A stretch of 43,340 bases of DNA from Nitrospinales bacterium (lineage in GTDB: Bacteria; Nitrospinota_A; UBA7883; JACRGQ01): the NCBI GenBank assembly GCA_023248495.1, contig JAHFEK010000009.1:17807-61146 (forward strand), read 5' to 3'. Made by a program: the position numbers and the translations under genes. This document shows, piece by piece, positions 7,521-17,303 of the stretch. The notes below the pieces were generated by a model. It did not search any database, was not told where the DNA came from, and saw only the letters and a program-made list of their open reading frames with translations. Within the stretch, counting starts at the first letter, position 1, and each line of letters opens with the position of its first letter.

Positions 7521-8598
7521 ACTCGTGCACGATCATTTCGCCAGTCATCCCCCGCGCGGCGTGATCCGAGAGGTCGCACTGCAATTTGTACGTTCCCGCC
7601 ACCGCCCTTGGTATCGTGAGAGCCACTTTGTCGCCGGGGGGGATCAATGCTTCCCGTTGCAGTTCCGGCAGGTCGAATTCGTGTTTTTTTAGGCCGGTGT
7701 TATGTATCTCGAAGCGGATCGTTTCTCCGGCCTTGACCGTGAAGCTGGAGGGGGAGAAGTGGTACTCGGTCACTTCCACCTGAAACGTTTTATTTGGCGT
7801 CAGGCGGTTCGCGGAAGCCGCCGTCCCCAGCTCGATCACCATTTCAGAACCAAAGGCCGCGAAAAATCCGATTAGCAGCCCCACCATCGCGGTGCGGTGC
7901 TGCCCTTGCATCTTGCCGATGTGCAACAGTTCACCCACCACATAGAGGATGCTTCCGGCGGCGAGTGAAAGCGCCAGCAGTTCCAGCGCCGGGAGGGTGT
8001 ATACGGAGCCGACAAGGGTGCCGATGACGGTGGGGGCGCCGCCGATAATTCCGGCGAGGCCGAGAAATTTCCAGTCCACCTTTTCCATGCGCAATGGGGC
8101 GGCTATGCCAAATCCCTCGGTGGCGTTGTGCAGCGCGAAGCCCGCGACCAGCAGATATGCCAGCGACAGCGCGCCAGCGGCGTATTCCTGCCCGATGGCA
8201 AGTCCTTCGCCGAAGTTGTGCAGTCCAATCCCCACCGCGATCATCAACGATACCCGTTTGGAGCGGGTGGCGGGATCGCTTTCCTTTGTCATCCCCATAA
8301 AATGTTCTTCAAATAACGTAAGGCCCAGCAGCCCGATTGAAAGGCCGCCGATGAGCAATGCCCCGAACAGTATTGGCGTGGCGGAAGCGGAGCCGGCGAG
8401 CGCGCTCTTGGCCGATTCTTCCACCATCTCCAGGCATTTGTAAGCGATCTCAATGAGGAGGAAGATAAGCACGCCGGCGGATAGGGCGGTCATCAGCGCC
8501 CTCGTGCGGGGCCGGGTGGCGATTATGGCGGCGGGAAGTCCGAGGAAGATGGTAAACCCCGCGACAACGCTTAGCAGCAGAAGACTTGAATAGTCCAT
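7519..8598 (-). CDS. ZIP family metal transporter with C-terminal cupredoxin domain
   Basis: A 359-residue fusion. Residues 1-260 are a ZIP (SLC39-like) transporter with about eight membrane segments and the two metal-site helices HNFGEG (His127, Asn128, Glu131) and HNATEG (His157, Asn158, Glu161), which conduct Zn(II), Fe(II) or similar ions. Residues about 270-359 form a cupredoxin-like beta domain with a complete set of type 1 copper ligands: His306 in KKHEF, Cys341, His346 and Met351 in the C-x4-H-x4-M loop. The cupredoxin follows the last membrane segment and would face the periplasm. The ATG at 8598 has a near-perfect AAGGAGGT ribosome binding site. The gene is monocistronic here, next to a repeat copy. 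A copper-binding or redox-sensing tail that controls metal flux is an inference. Confidence 0.88.
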   Translation of the reverse strand: MDYSSLLLLSVVAGFTIFLGLPAAIIATRPRTRALMTALSAGVLIFLLIEIAYKCLEMVEESAKSALAGSASATPILFGALLIGGLSIGLLGLTLFEEHFMGMTKESDPATRSKRVSLMIAVGIGLHNFGEGLAIGQEYAAGALSLAYLLVAGFALHNATEGFGIAAPLRMEKVDWKFLGLAGIIGGAPTVIGTLVGSVYTLPALELLALSLAAGSILYVVGELLHIGKMQGQHRTAMVGLLIGFFAAFGSEMVIELGTAASANRLTPNKTFQVEVTEYHFSPSSFTVKAGETIRFEIHNTGLKKHEFDLPELQREALIPPGDKVALTIPRAVAGTYKLQCDLSDHAARGMTGEMIVHE

Positions 8599-8673
8599 AC
8601 ATACCTCCTTGTTGCACCTCGCGGCTTTGTGCTGGTACCGGCGCGTTTAGTATCGCGGCTTCATTGCATTATT

Positions 8674-8826
8674 CTAGCAGGTTGTTGAAAAAGGCGGATA
8701 GTTGCCGCTGTGCGGCAATGTACATGCTAAGAGCACGTACCTGCCAGGGGGGGGAAGAAAAAAAGAGCTTTGACAGTATGTCTGGATCCCCGCCGGAGTT
8801 TACCCCCGCGAAGGCGGAGATGACAA
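8674..8826. repeat. Palindromic MITE-like repeat, copy 1 (partial or diverged)
   Basis: The segment opens with CTAGCAGGTTGTTGAAAAA (8674-8692), which matches the ends of the longer repeat at 13149-13382. It also shares the internal word GGAGTTTAC (8795-8803). The right part holds an imperfect hairpin, CCCCGCC (8788-8794) against GGCGGAG (8813-8819), resembling dispersed intergenic repeats that carry 'GGATCCCCGC...GCGGAGATGAC'. The right terminal repeat is not visible; the sequence runs directly into the stop codon of the lipoprotein gene at 8827, so this copy appears truncated or diverged. No open reading frame is supported in it. Confidence 0.55.
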
Positions 8827-9441
8827 CTAGCGGCGGGTTTGGTCGAGGACTATTTTTACGCCGTGGTCGCCTACGGCGGTTGGCTTCAAGGTGAAGCCGT
8901 AAACGTCGCCCGGATCTTTAGAGATGGGGTCGCCATCTTTGTCTAATCGCGCTTCGATGAGAATTTTGGCTCCGGGCTTGGGGGCGTCACCCACCATCAG
9001 GTTGGCGTTGGTGAGGACATAGCTGACCGGGAAGTTGCCGGCGGCGATGCGGGTGACGGCCAGCGGCGGCGCGGGCTGATCCACCAAGCGAACCAGCACG
9101 TAAATGGTCCAGCCTTTGAAATCCATTTTTTTCTGTTCAGCTCCCAGTTCCAGCGTGCCGTCCACGATGATGGCTCCCTCGTTGACGGCTGGGGCTTTGC
9201 CATGCGGTGAACCAGCGGCGGGCGGTGCTTGCGGAGTTGCCGGGGCGGCGGGCGTCTTTTGCGCTTCGACCATAACCTGTTTTTGTGCCGCTGGCGTTTC
9301 GGAAAAGCCGGGGGCATTTTCGGTGCCGGTGGGAATGTGGAGGTTGCCGGCCTTTTCCATTGGGATGAAGTGGTGATCCTGGCAGGCAAAAACGGACAGG
9401 GCAACGCCCGCCGCCAGAACCGCCAGGGTTTTGCCATTCAC
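8827..9441 (-). CDS. Lipoprotein with CycH/CcmI-type C-terminal domain
   Basis: A 204-residue secreted protein. The N-terminal signal ends in a lipobox (SVFAC, Cys20), so the mature protein is probably lipid-anchored. Residues about 50-85 are a Pro/Ala-rich linker. Residues about 92-204 match the C-terminal beta domain seen after the TPR region of cytochrome c biogenesis proteins CycH/CcmI/NrfG: GTLEL, then TIYVLVR, PAPPLAVTRI, FPVSYVLTNANLMVG, ILIEARLDKDGDP and PGDVYG in the right order. No TPR repeats are present and no other cytochrome c maturation genes are nearby, so a direct role in haem attachment is uncertain. The GTG start at 9441 overlaps the last base of the upstream gene's TAG stop; an ATG at 9437 is out of frame. 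Confidence 0.72.
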   Translation of the reverse strand: MNGKTLAVLAAGVALSVFACQDHHFIPMEKAGNLHIPTGTENAPGFSETPAAQKQVMVEAQKTPAAPATPQAPPAAGSPHGKAPAVNEGAIIVDGTLELGAEQKKMDFKGWTIYVLVRLVDQPAPPLAVTRIAAGNFPVSYVLTNANLMVGDAPKPGAKILIEARLDKDGDPISKDPGDVYGFTLKPTAVGDHGVKIVLDQTRR

Positions 9442-10526
9442 TACTTGTTGTTCTCCCGGTATTTCGCCTTGAGCTGATCCAATAACGCGCCGCGTTTATC
9501 ATAGAGCCGTTTATGTTTTCGCGGCGGGCATTTGGCCAGCGCGTAGGCGGTCATAAGCGGCATGGCGATGGTGGTATCCACATAGGCCACCACGGCATTG
9601 GGGAGCAGGTCGGGGTTCACTTTTCCCCAGCTCACCGCTTCGTGTGGCGTGGCGCCGGAAAGTCCGCCCGTATCCGGCCGGGCGTCGGTGATCTGCATGA
9701 AGTAGTCGTGGCCGCGCACCGGGATGTTGAGCACCTCGGAAAGTTGCGGCTCGGTTTGCAGCAGGAAATTCTTGGGGCTGCCGCCGCCGAAGATTATCAC
9801 GGCGCTTTCTCCGTGGAGCATCGCGTCCAGCACGATGGCGGCGGTCTCGTTCACATCGGCCACCACGTCGATGATCACGTCGCCGCGTCCCGCCACGTTG
9901 AGCATGGCGATATTCATGCCGATGGTGCTATCGCCCGGCGAGGGGCAGTAGACCGGCACACCGGCCCGGTAGGCCGCGCCCAGCACGGTGGAGCCTTGGG
10001 TGCCGAGTTTTGCTTCGGTGTCGTTCACGTGTTTGCCCATGAGGTAGTGCAGCTCGCTGGTGGAAAGTTTCCGGAGGAACTCGTCTTTTCCCACGGTGTC
10101 CGCCACGTACTTGTCCGATTGCAGCAGCACGTCGAAATCGAAAATGATGTCGTAGATGCGGATGAGCTGATGTTTGCGCAGTTGCACGTCGTCCACGAAT
10201 GGCGAGCTTTTGTGCATGGCGAGATTCAGGCCGTAGTGGATGTCGTGGTAGAGGTTCGCGCCCGTGCTCACGATGTAGTCGATAAAGCCGGCCTCGATGA
10301 GCGGCACGAGGGCGCTGGCGCCCAACCCCGCGGGGGTGAGCGCGCCGGTGAGGGAAACGCCGACGGTGACGTTCTCCTTCAGCACCTTTTTTTCGAGGAG
10401 ACGGCAAATCTCGGCCACGCGCGCGCCGTTATACGCGTTAAAAAAGTTTCCAATCAGGTCCGCAGCCGAAATGTTGCCGGTAATTTTTCGGGACTCTATG
10501 CGAGTCCCTTTGAATTCATGCTTCAC
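9441..10526 (-). CDS. Deoxyhypusine synthase family protein (bacterial homologue)
   Basis: A 361-residue protein of the deoxyhypusine synthase fold. Features include VGVSLTGALTPAGLGASAL, IDYIVSTGANLYHDIHYGL (NAD-binding region), CPSPGDSTIGMN, and GGGSPKNFLLQ, where the lysine is at the position of the catalytic enzyme-imine lysine in eukaryotic enzymes. Bacteria have no eIF5A, so modification of that factor is not possible; bacterial homologues are thought to act in polyamine biosynthesis, for example homospermidine formation. It follows ahcY by 21 bases in an apparent metK-ahcY operon, which may be co-regulation with SAM metabolism. The start is GTG 10526 with GGAGA upstream. The stop is shared with the next GTG by one base. 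Confidence 0.82.
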   Translation of the reverse strand: MKHEFKGTRIESRKITGNISAADLIGNFFNAYNGARVAEICRLLEKKVLKENVTVGVSLTGALTPAGLGASALVPLIEAGFIDYIVSTGANLYHDIHYGLNLAMHKSSPFVDDVQLRKHQLIRIYDIIFDFDVLLQSDKYVADTVGKDEFLRKLSTSELHYLMGKHVNDTEAKLGTQGSTVLGAAYRAGVPVYCPSPGDSTIGMNIAMLNVAGRGDVIIDVVADVNETAAIVLDAMLHGESAVIIFGGGSPKNFLLQTEPQLSEVLNIPVRGHDYFMQITDARPDTGGLSGATPHEAVSWGKVNPDLLPNAVVAYVDTTIAMPLMTAYALAKCPPRKHKRLYDKRGALLDQLKAKYRENNK

Positions 10527-10547
10527 GTGTTGCGATTCTCCGGTTGC

Positions 10548-12988
<2,441 letters not shown>

Positions 12989-13052
12989 TCTCGTTTCTCC
13001 TTTAAATGTAATTTTAACGATGGATTATCAGGCTCCATAGATTACCCGACTA

Positions 13053-13102
13053 TGTACTGCGGTACAAGTAATAAATCTCGATAAATGTTCGTGGAATGTT
13101 CG
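13053..13102. promoter_or_regulatory. Direct and inverted repeats in the metK leader
   Basis: Between metK and the MITE-like repeat there is a palindrome TGTAC-TGCG-GTACA (13053-13066) and a tandem repeat of AATGTTCG at 13084-13091 and 13095-13102. The two copies are 11 bases apart start to start, one helical turn. Such spacing suits a dimeric regulator, but no known operator consensus is recognised. This is the only region that could hold the metK promoter apart from the repeat element itself. Confidence 0.35.
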
Positions 13103-13148
13103 CCAACCTTAAGGTGTAAGTGGGGAAGGGTGTTGAGCGTTATCTGCA

Positions 13149-13382
13149 TTAGCAGGGTGTTGAAAGACTGCACATGCATGTCATTCTGAGGAGCAGAGCA
13201 ACGAAGAATCTCTTTCCGGAAAGGGATTCTTCGCGGAGTTTACACTGAGCGCGGCGAATGTGCTCAGAATGACGGGAGTGGCGGAGTAAATATGCGGCGG
13301 CGGAATGCAATGGAGCCAGCCGCGTACGAACCGCCACGGAAATCCGCTGTAGCGGACACGGGGGTTTTTCAACAATCTGTTA
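13149..13382. repeat. MITE-like palindromic element with terminal inverted repeats, copy 2
   Basis: A 234-base non-coding element. The left end TTAGCAGGGTGTTGAAAGA (13149-13167) is an imperfect inverted match (about 14 of 19) to the right end (13364-13382). Inside it lies a perfect 11-base inverted repeat, GTCATTCTGAG (13180-13190) against CTCAGAATGAC (13263-13273). Inside that is a perfect 9-base pair CGAAGAATC (13202-13210) / GATTCTTCG (13225-13233) centred on TTTCCGGAAA. The words 'CATTCTGAGGAGC' and 'GAAGAATC' are typical of repeats dispersed in many uncultivated bacterial genomes. It lacks a transposase, so any movement would need one encoded elsewhere. It separates tRNA-Glu from metK. 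Confidence 0.72.
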
Positions 13383-13421
13383 GTTGTTCGTTCTGGTTGA
13401 TCCAATAATCATCCGGCGTAA

Positions 13422-13455
13422 AATTCTTTGGCTTGTTTTGTCGTCACAAAGAATT
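13422..13455 (-). other. Inverted repeat downstream of tRNA-Glu
   Basis: AATTCTTTG (13422-13430) and CAAAGAATT (13447-13455) form a perfect 9-base inverted repeat with a 16-base loop, about 37 bases past the 3' end of tRNA-Glu on its strand. The tract after it (TTTTACG) is a poor U-run, so terminator function is possible but not convincing. A short T-rich stretch also lies directly after the tRNA CCA end. Confidence 0.4.
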
Positions 13456-13491
13456 CCAATTTCCGAGTGGGCATTTGGAATCAAAGAAAAA

Positions 13492-13569
13492 TGGTGTCCC
13501 CAAGGGGATTTGAACCCCTGTTCTCGCCGTGAAAGGGCGGCGTCCTGGACCGGGCTAGACGATGGGGAC
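13492..13569 (-). tRNA. tRNA-Glu (anticodon UUC), CCA encoded
   Basis: Reading the minus strand, the acceptor stem GTCCCCA pairs with TGGGGAC, the discriminator is A, and CCA is encoded. The anticodon loop CTTTCAC gives anticodon TTC. The T arm is AGGGG-TTCAAAT-CCCCT. The outermost anticodon-stem pair is C-A rather than C-G, a small irregularity. The D loop is long, as in other CGTCTAGCCCGG-type glutamate tRNAs. Length 78 including CCA. Confidence 0.95.
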
Positions 13570-13921
13570 CGCCAAGCAATCAGACGGCAAAGTGTACTCA
13601 TTGCCGCCCGCGCTGTCAATAACTTTTCAGATTATTTTCAAATTATGCCGTTTAATCCCATATATGTTTCGCCGCCGCGACTGACTTTCAATCAGCCGCC
13701 AACAGAATTTGAAAGAGGGGCTCGCTTAAACCGATGTGGTGGATGGCAGAGAGCGTTTTCACCCATCAACCTTCACTGCTCCTTCGGAAAAGAGCCGTTC
13801 TTTTTCGATTGATAACAACTATCAAAACAATGTTTTTTCACTAAAGATGCGAAGTATTACCGAAAAATAACTTTAATTTCTTTTCAAAGCATAATATATT
13901 TGAATAACTTGGCTTAATAAT
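13570..13921. other. AT-rich gene-free stretch between two divergent tRNA genes
   Basis: This 352-base interval separates tRNA-Glu (minus) from tRNA-Leu (plus) and should hold both promoters. I see no supported gene. It contains three close stem-loop candidates: CGGAAAAGA (13785-13793) with TCTTTTTCG (13799-13807, one G-T pair); TTGATA (13809-13814) with TATCAA (13820-13825); and AAAACA (13824-13829) with TGTTTT (13831-13836), followed by T residues. The last 60 bases before tRNA-Leu are very AT-rich (with CATAATATATTT), fitting a promoter, but no clear -35/-10 pair stands out. Read on the plus strand, a long frame crosses tRNA-Glu and is not a gene. Confidence 0.5.
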
Positions 13922-14004
13922 GCGAAGGTGGCGGAACTGGTAGACGCGCCAGATTTAGGATCTGGTGGGCAACCTTGGGGGTTCGAGCCCCCCCCTTCGC
14001 ACCA
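13922..14004 (+). tRNA. tRNA-Leu (anticodon UAG), CCA encoded
   Basis: The acceptor stem GCGAAGG pairs with CCTTCGC, followed by discriminator A and an encoded CCA. The anticodon stem-loop CCAGA-TTTAGGA-TCTGG gives anticodon TAG. A longer variable arm (TGGGCAACCTT) and the T arm GGGGG-TTCGAGC-CCCCC fit a class II leucine tRNA. The trigger factor gene follows 80 bases downstream, an arrangement also seen in several deltaproteobacterial-type genomes. Confidence 0.96.
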
Positions 14005-14084
14005 TGACGTTTGATTTGCATCGATGAGCATATAGCGCGAATGAAGCGCGTAAAACCGTTAATGATTGGAAGGAGCCCGATACT

Positions 14085-15410
14085 GTGACTGTAGCATTGA
14101 GCGATCTTAAGGTTGAGATAGCGGACGTTCAGCCGTGCGTTAAGAAGCTGAAAGTCGAAATTCCGGCAAAGCATGTGGCTTTGGAAGCTGAAAAAAAATG
14201 GCGTGATGTAGCAAAGAACGCCAAAGTGCAGGGGTTTCGTCCTGGCAAAGCGCCGCGCCCCGTTCTGGAAAAAATGTACGGCGGCCAAGTACTGGGTGAG
14301 GTGGGCGAGAAGCTGATTCACCAAAGCTTCAATGAAGCGGTGACCAGTCACAATCTGGAAGTATTTGGGAATCCGAGTTTCGAAGACGTGAAAGTGGAGA
14401 GTGGGCAACCGCTCACTTACTCCGCCGTGGTCGAGATATTTCCGAAGCTTGACGTGCCGTCCTGCGGCGGCTGGGCGTTCGAACGCGAGATTCGCAAGGT
14501 GAATGAAAAGGAGATCGAGTCGGTTTTCAACCAGCTGCGCGATAAACATGCCGAGTTGGTTCCGGTTGAAGGCCGCGGCGTTAAGGACGGCGATTTCGCA
14601 ATTATGGATTATGCCGCCACGGTCGACGGCAAGGAAGAATCCAAGCTTTCCGGCAAGGGGCAACAGATGATAGTCAACACGGTGGAGGAGACCCTCTTCG
14701 TGGAATTCCACCGCAATGTGGCCGGAATGAAGGCGGGCGATGAGAAGGAATTCACCATGGCCATCTCGAAGCAGTATCCCGATCCGGCGTTGGCCGACAA
14801 GACGGCTGTTTTCAAGGTGAAGGTGACCGCCGTGAAAGAAAAAAAGCTGCCGGAACTGAACGACGACCTCGTTATCGCCAACACCCCATACGGTGGAGTG
14901 GAGGAAATGCGCAAGGAATTGCGCTCCCAAGCCGAAGAGCGTGAACAACAGCGCGCCGAGGAGGGCCTGCGCCGCAACATCTTGAAGAAGTTTCGCGAAA
15001 GCGCCAGCTTCCCGCTTCCTCCGAAAATGTTGTCGCAATACGGCGAGATGTACGCCAACCGGCTAATCCAGCAGACCCGCGAATGGGGGCTTGACCTCAC
15101 CGCGCAGCCCGATTTCGACAGCGAAACATTCAAGCGGAATTCAATGGAGAAGGGTGAAGAGTGGGCGCGCGACGAGGTTATCATCGAAAACCTCGCCAAG
15201 GCCAACGGTTTGCAGCCGGATGAGGCGGCATTGGAGCGGCTTCAGGGGCTCTATGCCGAGCATCTCAAATCGGACGACCGTGACACCCGCTATAACGCCG
15301 CCGTGTTCACAATAAAGGAAGCATTGCGGGAAAGCGTGTTTAAATTCATTAACGGAAAGATTACAATTAAAGACAAAACCGTCGAAGGCGAAGTGAAGGA
15401 GAACGACTAA
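14085..15410 (+). CDS. tig: Trigger factor, ribosome-associated chaperone
   Basis: A 441-residue trigger factor. It docks on the ribosomal exit tunnel through the N-terminal [11 protein letters not shown] loop (near residue 48), which is intact here. The central FKBP-like peptidyl-prolyl isomerase region lies around residues 155-245 ([14 protein letters not shown] to [17 protein letters not shown]), and the C-terminal helical chaperone arms follow. The start is GTG 14085 with GGAAGGAG eight bases upstream. It is first in the block tig-clpP-clpX-lon, and its stop overlaps the clpP start (TAATG). Confidence 0.96.
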   Translation: MTVALSDLKVEIADVQPCVKKLKVEIPAKHVALEAEKKWRDVAKNAKVQGFRPGKAPRPVLEKMYGGQVLGEVGEKLIHQSFNEAVTSHNLEVFGNPSFEDVKVESGQPLTYSAVVEIFPKLDVPSCGGWAFEREIRKVNEKEIESVFNQLRDKHAELVPVEGRGVKDGDFAIMDYAATVDGKEESKLSGKGQQMIVNTVEETLFVEFHRNVAGMKAGDEKEFTMAISKQYPDPALADKTAVFKVKVTAVKEKKLPELNDDLVIANTPYGGVEEMRKELRSQAEEREQQRAEEGLRRNILKKFRESASFPLPPKMLSQYGEMYANRLIQQTREWGLDLTAQPDFDSETFKRNSMEKGEEWARDEVIIENLAKANGLQPDEAALERLQGLYAEHLKSDDRDTRYNAAVFTIKEALRESVFKFINGKITIKDKTVEGEVKEND

Positions 15411-16018
15411 TGCTTGTACCTATGGTTGTCGAACAGACGGCGCGCGGGGAACGCGCGTACGATATATTTTCGCGTCTGCTGAAGGATCGCATTATTTTCC
15501 TGGGAACCGCGGTGGATGATCACGTGGCGAACCTGGTGATCGCGCAGTTGCTGTTTCTGGAAGCGGAAGACCCCGACCAGGACATCTACCTTTACATTAA
15601 CAGCCCGGGCGGCGTGGTGACCGCGGGCTTGGCGATTTACGACACCATGCAGTTCGTCCGCCCGGACATCCAGACCATCTGCCTGGGGCAGGCGTCCAGC
15701 ATGGGGTCGCTGTTGCTCAACGCCGGCGCGAAAGGCAAACGCCACGCGCTTCCCAATACCCGGATCATGATCCACCAGCCCTCCGGCGGCTATCAGGGAA
15801 CCACGGACGACATTCATCGGCAGGTGGACGAAATCAACCGTCTGCGCAACGCGCTGGAGGGGATTTACGCCAAACACACCGGCCATCCGGTGGAGAAAAT
15901 ACGCAAGGATTCCGACCGCGACTTTTTTATGAACGCGCAGGAAGCCAAGGAGTACGGTTTGATCGACGAAATAATCGAATCACGCCAATTGCGCAAAAAG
16001 ACGCAGGACGCGAAATGA
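15410..16018 (+). CDS. clpP: ATP-dependent Clp protease, proteolytic subunit
   Basis: A 202-residue ClpP serine protease. The catalytic triad is visible: Ser97 in GQASSMGS, His122 in [10 protein letters not shown] and Asp171 in SDRDFFM. ClpP forms a two-ring tetradecamer that degrades proteins fed in by ClpX, here encoded 31 bases downstream. The ATG overlaps the trigger factor stop by one base. A second ClpX-like ATPase gene lies after lon and could be another partner. Confidence 0.97.
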   Translation: MLVPMVVEQTARGERAYDIFSRLLKDRIIFLGTAVDDHVANLVIAQLLFLEAEDPDQDIYLYINSPGGVVTAGLAIYDTMQFVRPDIQTICLGQASSMGSLLLNAGAKGKRHALPNTRIMIHQPSGGYQGTTDDIHRQVDEINRLRNALEGIYAKHTGHPVEKIRKDSDRDFFMNAQEAKEYGLIDEIIESRQLRKKTQDAK

Positions 16019-16049
16019 CCGCCGGACAAAAAGGCGTACAGGAGGTTTG

Positions 16050-17288
16050 ATGCCGAAAAAAGAGACTAACCAGGATTTACGCTGTTCCTTTTGTGGCAAG
16101 AGCCAGGGCGAAGTAAAAAAGCTCATCGCCGGGCCGATGGTTTACATCTGCGATGAGTGCATCGACCTGTGCAACGAGATTATCGTCGAGGAGTGGAATC
16201 AGGAAAAAAGCCAGGCGTTTGCCACGCTGCCAAAGCCGAAGGACATCAAGGCGGTGCTGGACGATTACGTCATCGGACAGGAAGAGTCCAAAAAGATTCT
16301 TTCCGTGGCGGTGCATAACCACTACAAGCGGATCGAGGCCAATGCCAATAGCGATGACGTGGAGTTGCAGAAGAACAACGTTCTCCTGATCGGCCCCACC
16401 GGTACCGGCAAGACCTTGTTGGCCCAAACGCTGGCGCGTATGCTCAACGTGCCGTTTACCATCGTGGACGCCACCACGCTGACCGAGGCGGGTTATGTGG
16501 GCGAAGATGTGGAAAATATCATCCACCGCCTGTTGCAGGTGGCGGAGTATGACATTGAAAAGGCCGAAAAAGGAATTGTCTATATCGATGAGATCGACAA
16601 GATCAGCCGCAAGAGCGACAACCCCTCCATCACCCGCGACGTGTCGGGCGAAGGGGTGCAGCAGGCATTGCTGAAGCTTATCGAGGGAACCGTGGCAAAC
16701 GTTCCGCCGCAGGGCGGCCGCAAGCACCCGCAGCAGGAGTTCCTGCAGGTGAATACAACCAACATCCTTTTCATTTGCGGCGGCGCCTTCGTGGGGCTGG
16801 ACAAGATCATTGATTACCGCATTGGCAAACAGACGATGGGGTTCGGCGGCACCGTGAAGAGCAAGAAGGACCGCAAAGGCGAAAATCTTTTGCATCAGGT
16901 GGAACCGGAAGACCTGCTCAAATTCGGGCTTATCCCCGAGTTCATCGGCCGCGTGCCCGTAATCGCTGTGCTGGACGACTTGGATGAAAAATCGCTGACC
17001 GAGATTTTGCTGGTGCCGAAAAACGCCATCATCAAGCAATACAAAAAACTTTTCGCGTTGGACAATGTTAACCTTAAATTTACCGACGGCGCGATCAAAG
17101 CGATTGCCCAAGAAGCGATTAGCCGTAAGCTCGGCGCACGCGGGCTGCGCTCCATCCTTGAACGGGCGATGCTGAACATCATGTACGAGGTGCCGGGCAA
17201 CCCCGAAATCGAGGAAGTTGCGGTCAACGAAGAGGCAATCCGCCACTCGGCGCAGCCCATCGTCACGCTGAAGAAAAAGGCCGGCTAA
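16050..17288 (+). CDS. clpX: ATP-dependent Clp protease, ATP-binding subunit ClpX
   Basis: A 412-residue AAA+ unfoldase of standard length. The N-terminal zinc-binding domain has the C4 pattern CSFCGK and CDECIDLC (residues about 12-45). It then shows Walker A GPTGTGKT, pore loop GYVGED, Walker B VYIDEIDK, the ClpP-docking loop as MGFGG (equivalent to the IGF loop) and the C-terminal GARGLRS sensor motif. I start at ATG 16050 because AGGAGG ends five bases before it; a TTG at 16047 would sit too close to that site. Confidence 0.97.
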   Translation: MPKKETNQDLRCSFCGKSQGEVKKLIAGPMVYICDECIDLCNEIIVEEWNQEKSQAFATLPKPKDIKAVLDDYVIGQEESKKILSVAVHNHYKRIEANANSDDVELQKNNVLLIGPTGTGKTLLAQTLARMLNVPFTIVDATTLTEAGYVGEDVENIIHRLLQVAEYDIEKAEKGIVYIDEIDKISRKSDNPSITRDVSGEGVQQALLKLIEGTVANVPPQGGRKHPQQEFLQVNTTNILFICGGAFVGLDKIIDYRIGKQTMGFGGTVKSKKDRKGENLLHQVEPEDLLKFGLIPEFIGRVPVIAVLDDLDEKSLTEILLVPKNAIIKQYKKLFALDNVNLKFTDGAIKAIAQEAISRKLGARGLRSILERAMLNIMYEVPGNPEIEEVAVNEEAIRHSAQPIVTLKKKAG

Positions 17289-17303
17289 GCCGTAAGGAGC
17301 ATC

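Noticed and set aside
12989-13148. SAM or SAH riboswitch before metK
   Set aside because: I could not find the conserved core or pairing of the SAM-I, SAM-II or SAH classes in this leader.
13384-13812. Long plus-strand frame across the tRNA-Glu region
   Set aside because: It runs through tRNA-Glu on the opposite strand, has no ribosome binding site and resembles no protein.
16077-17246. 389-residue minus-strand frame opposite clpX
   Set aside because: Antisense shadow of clpX, His/Leu-rich, with no family motif.
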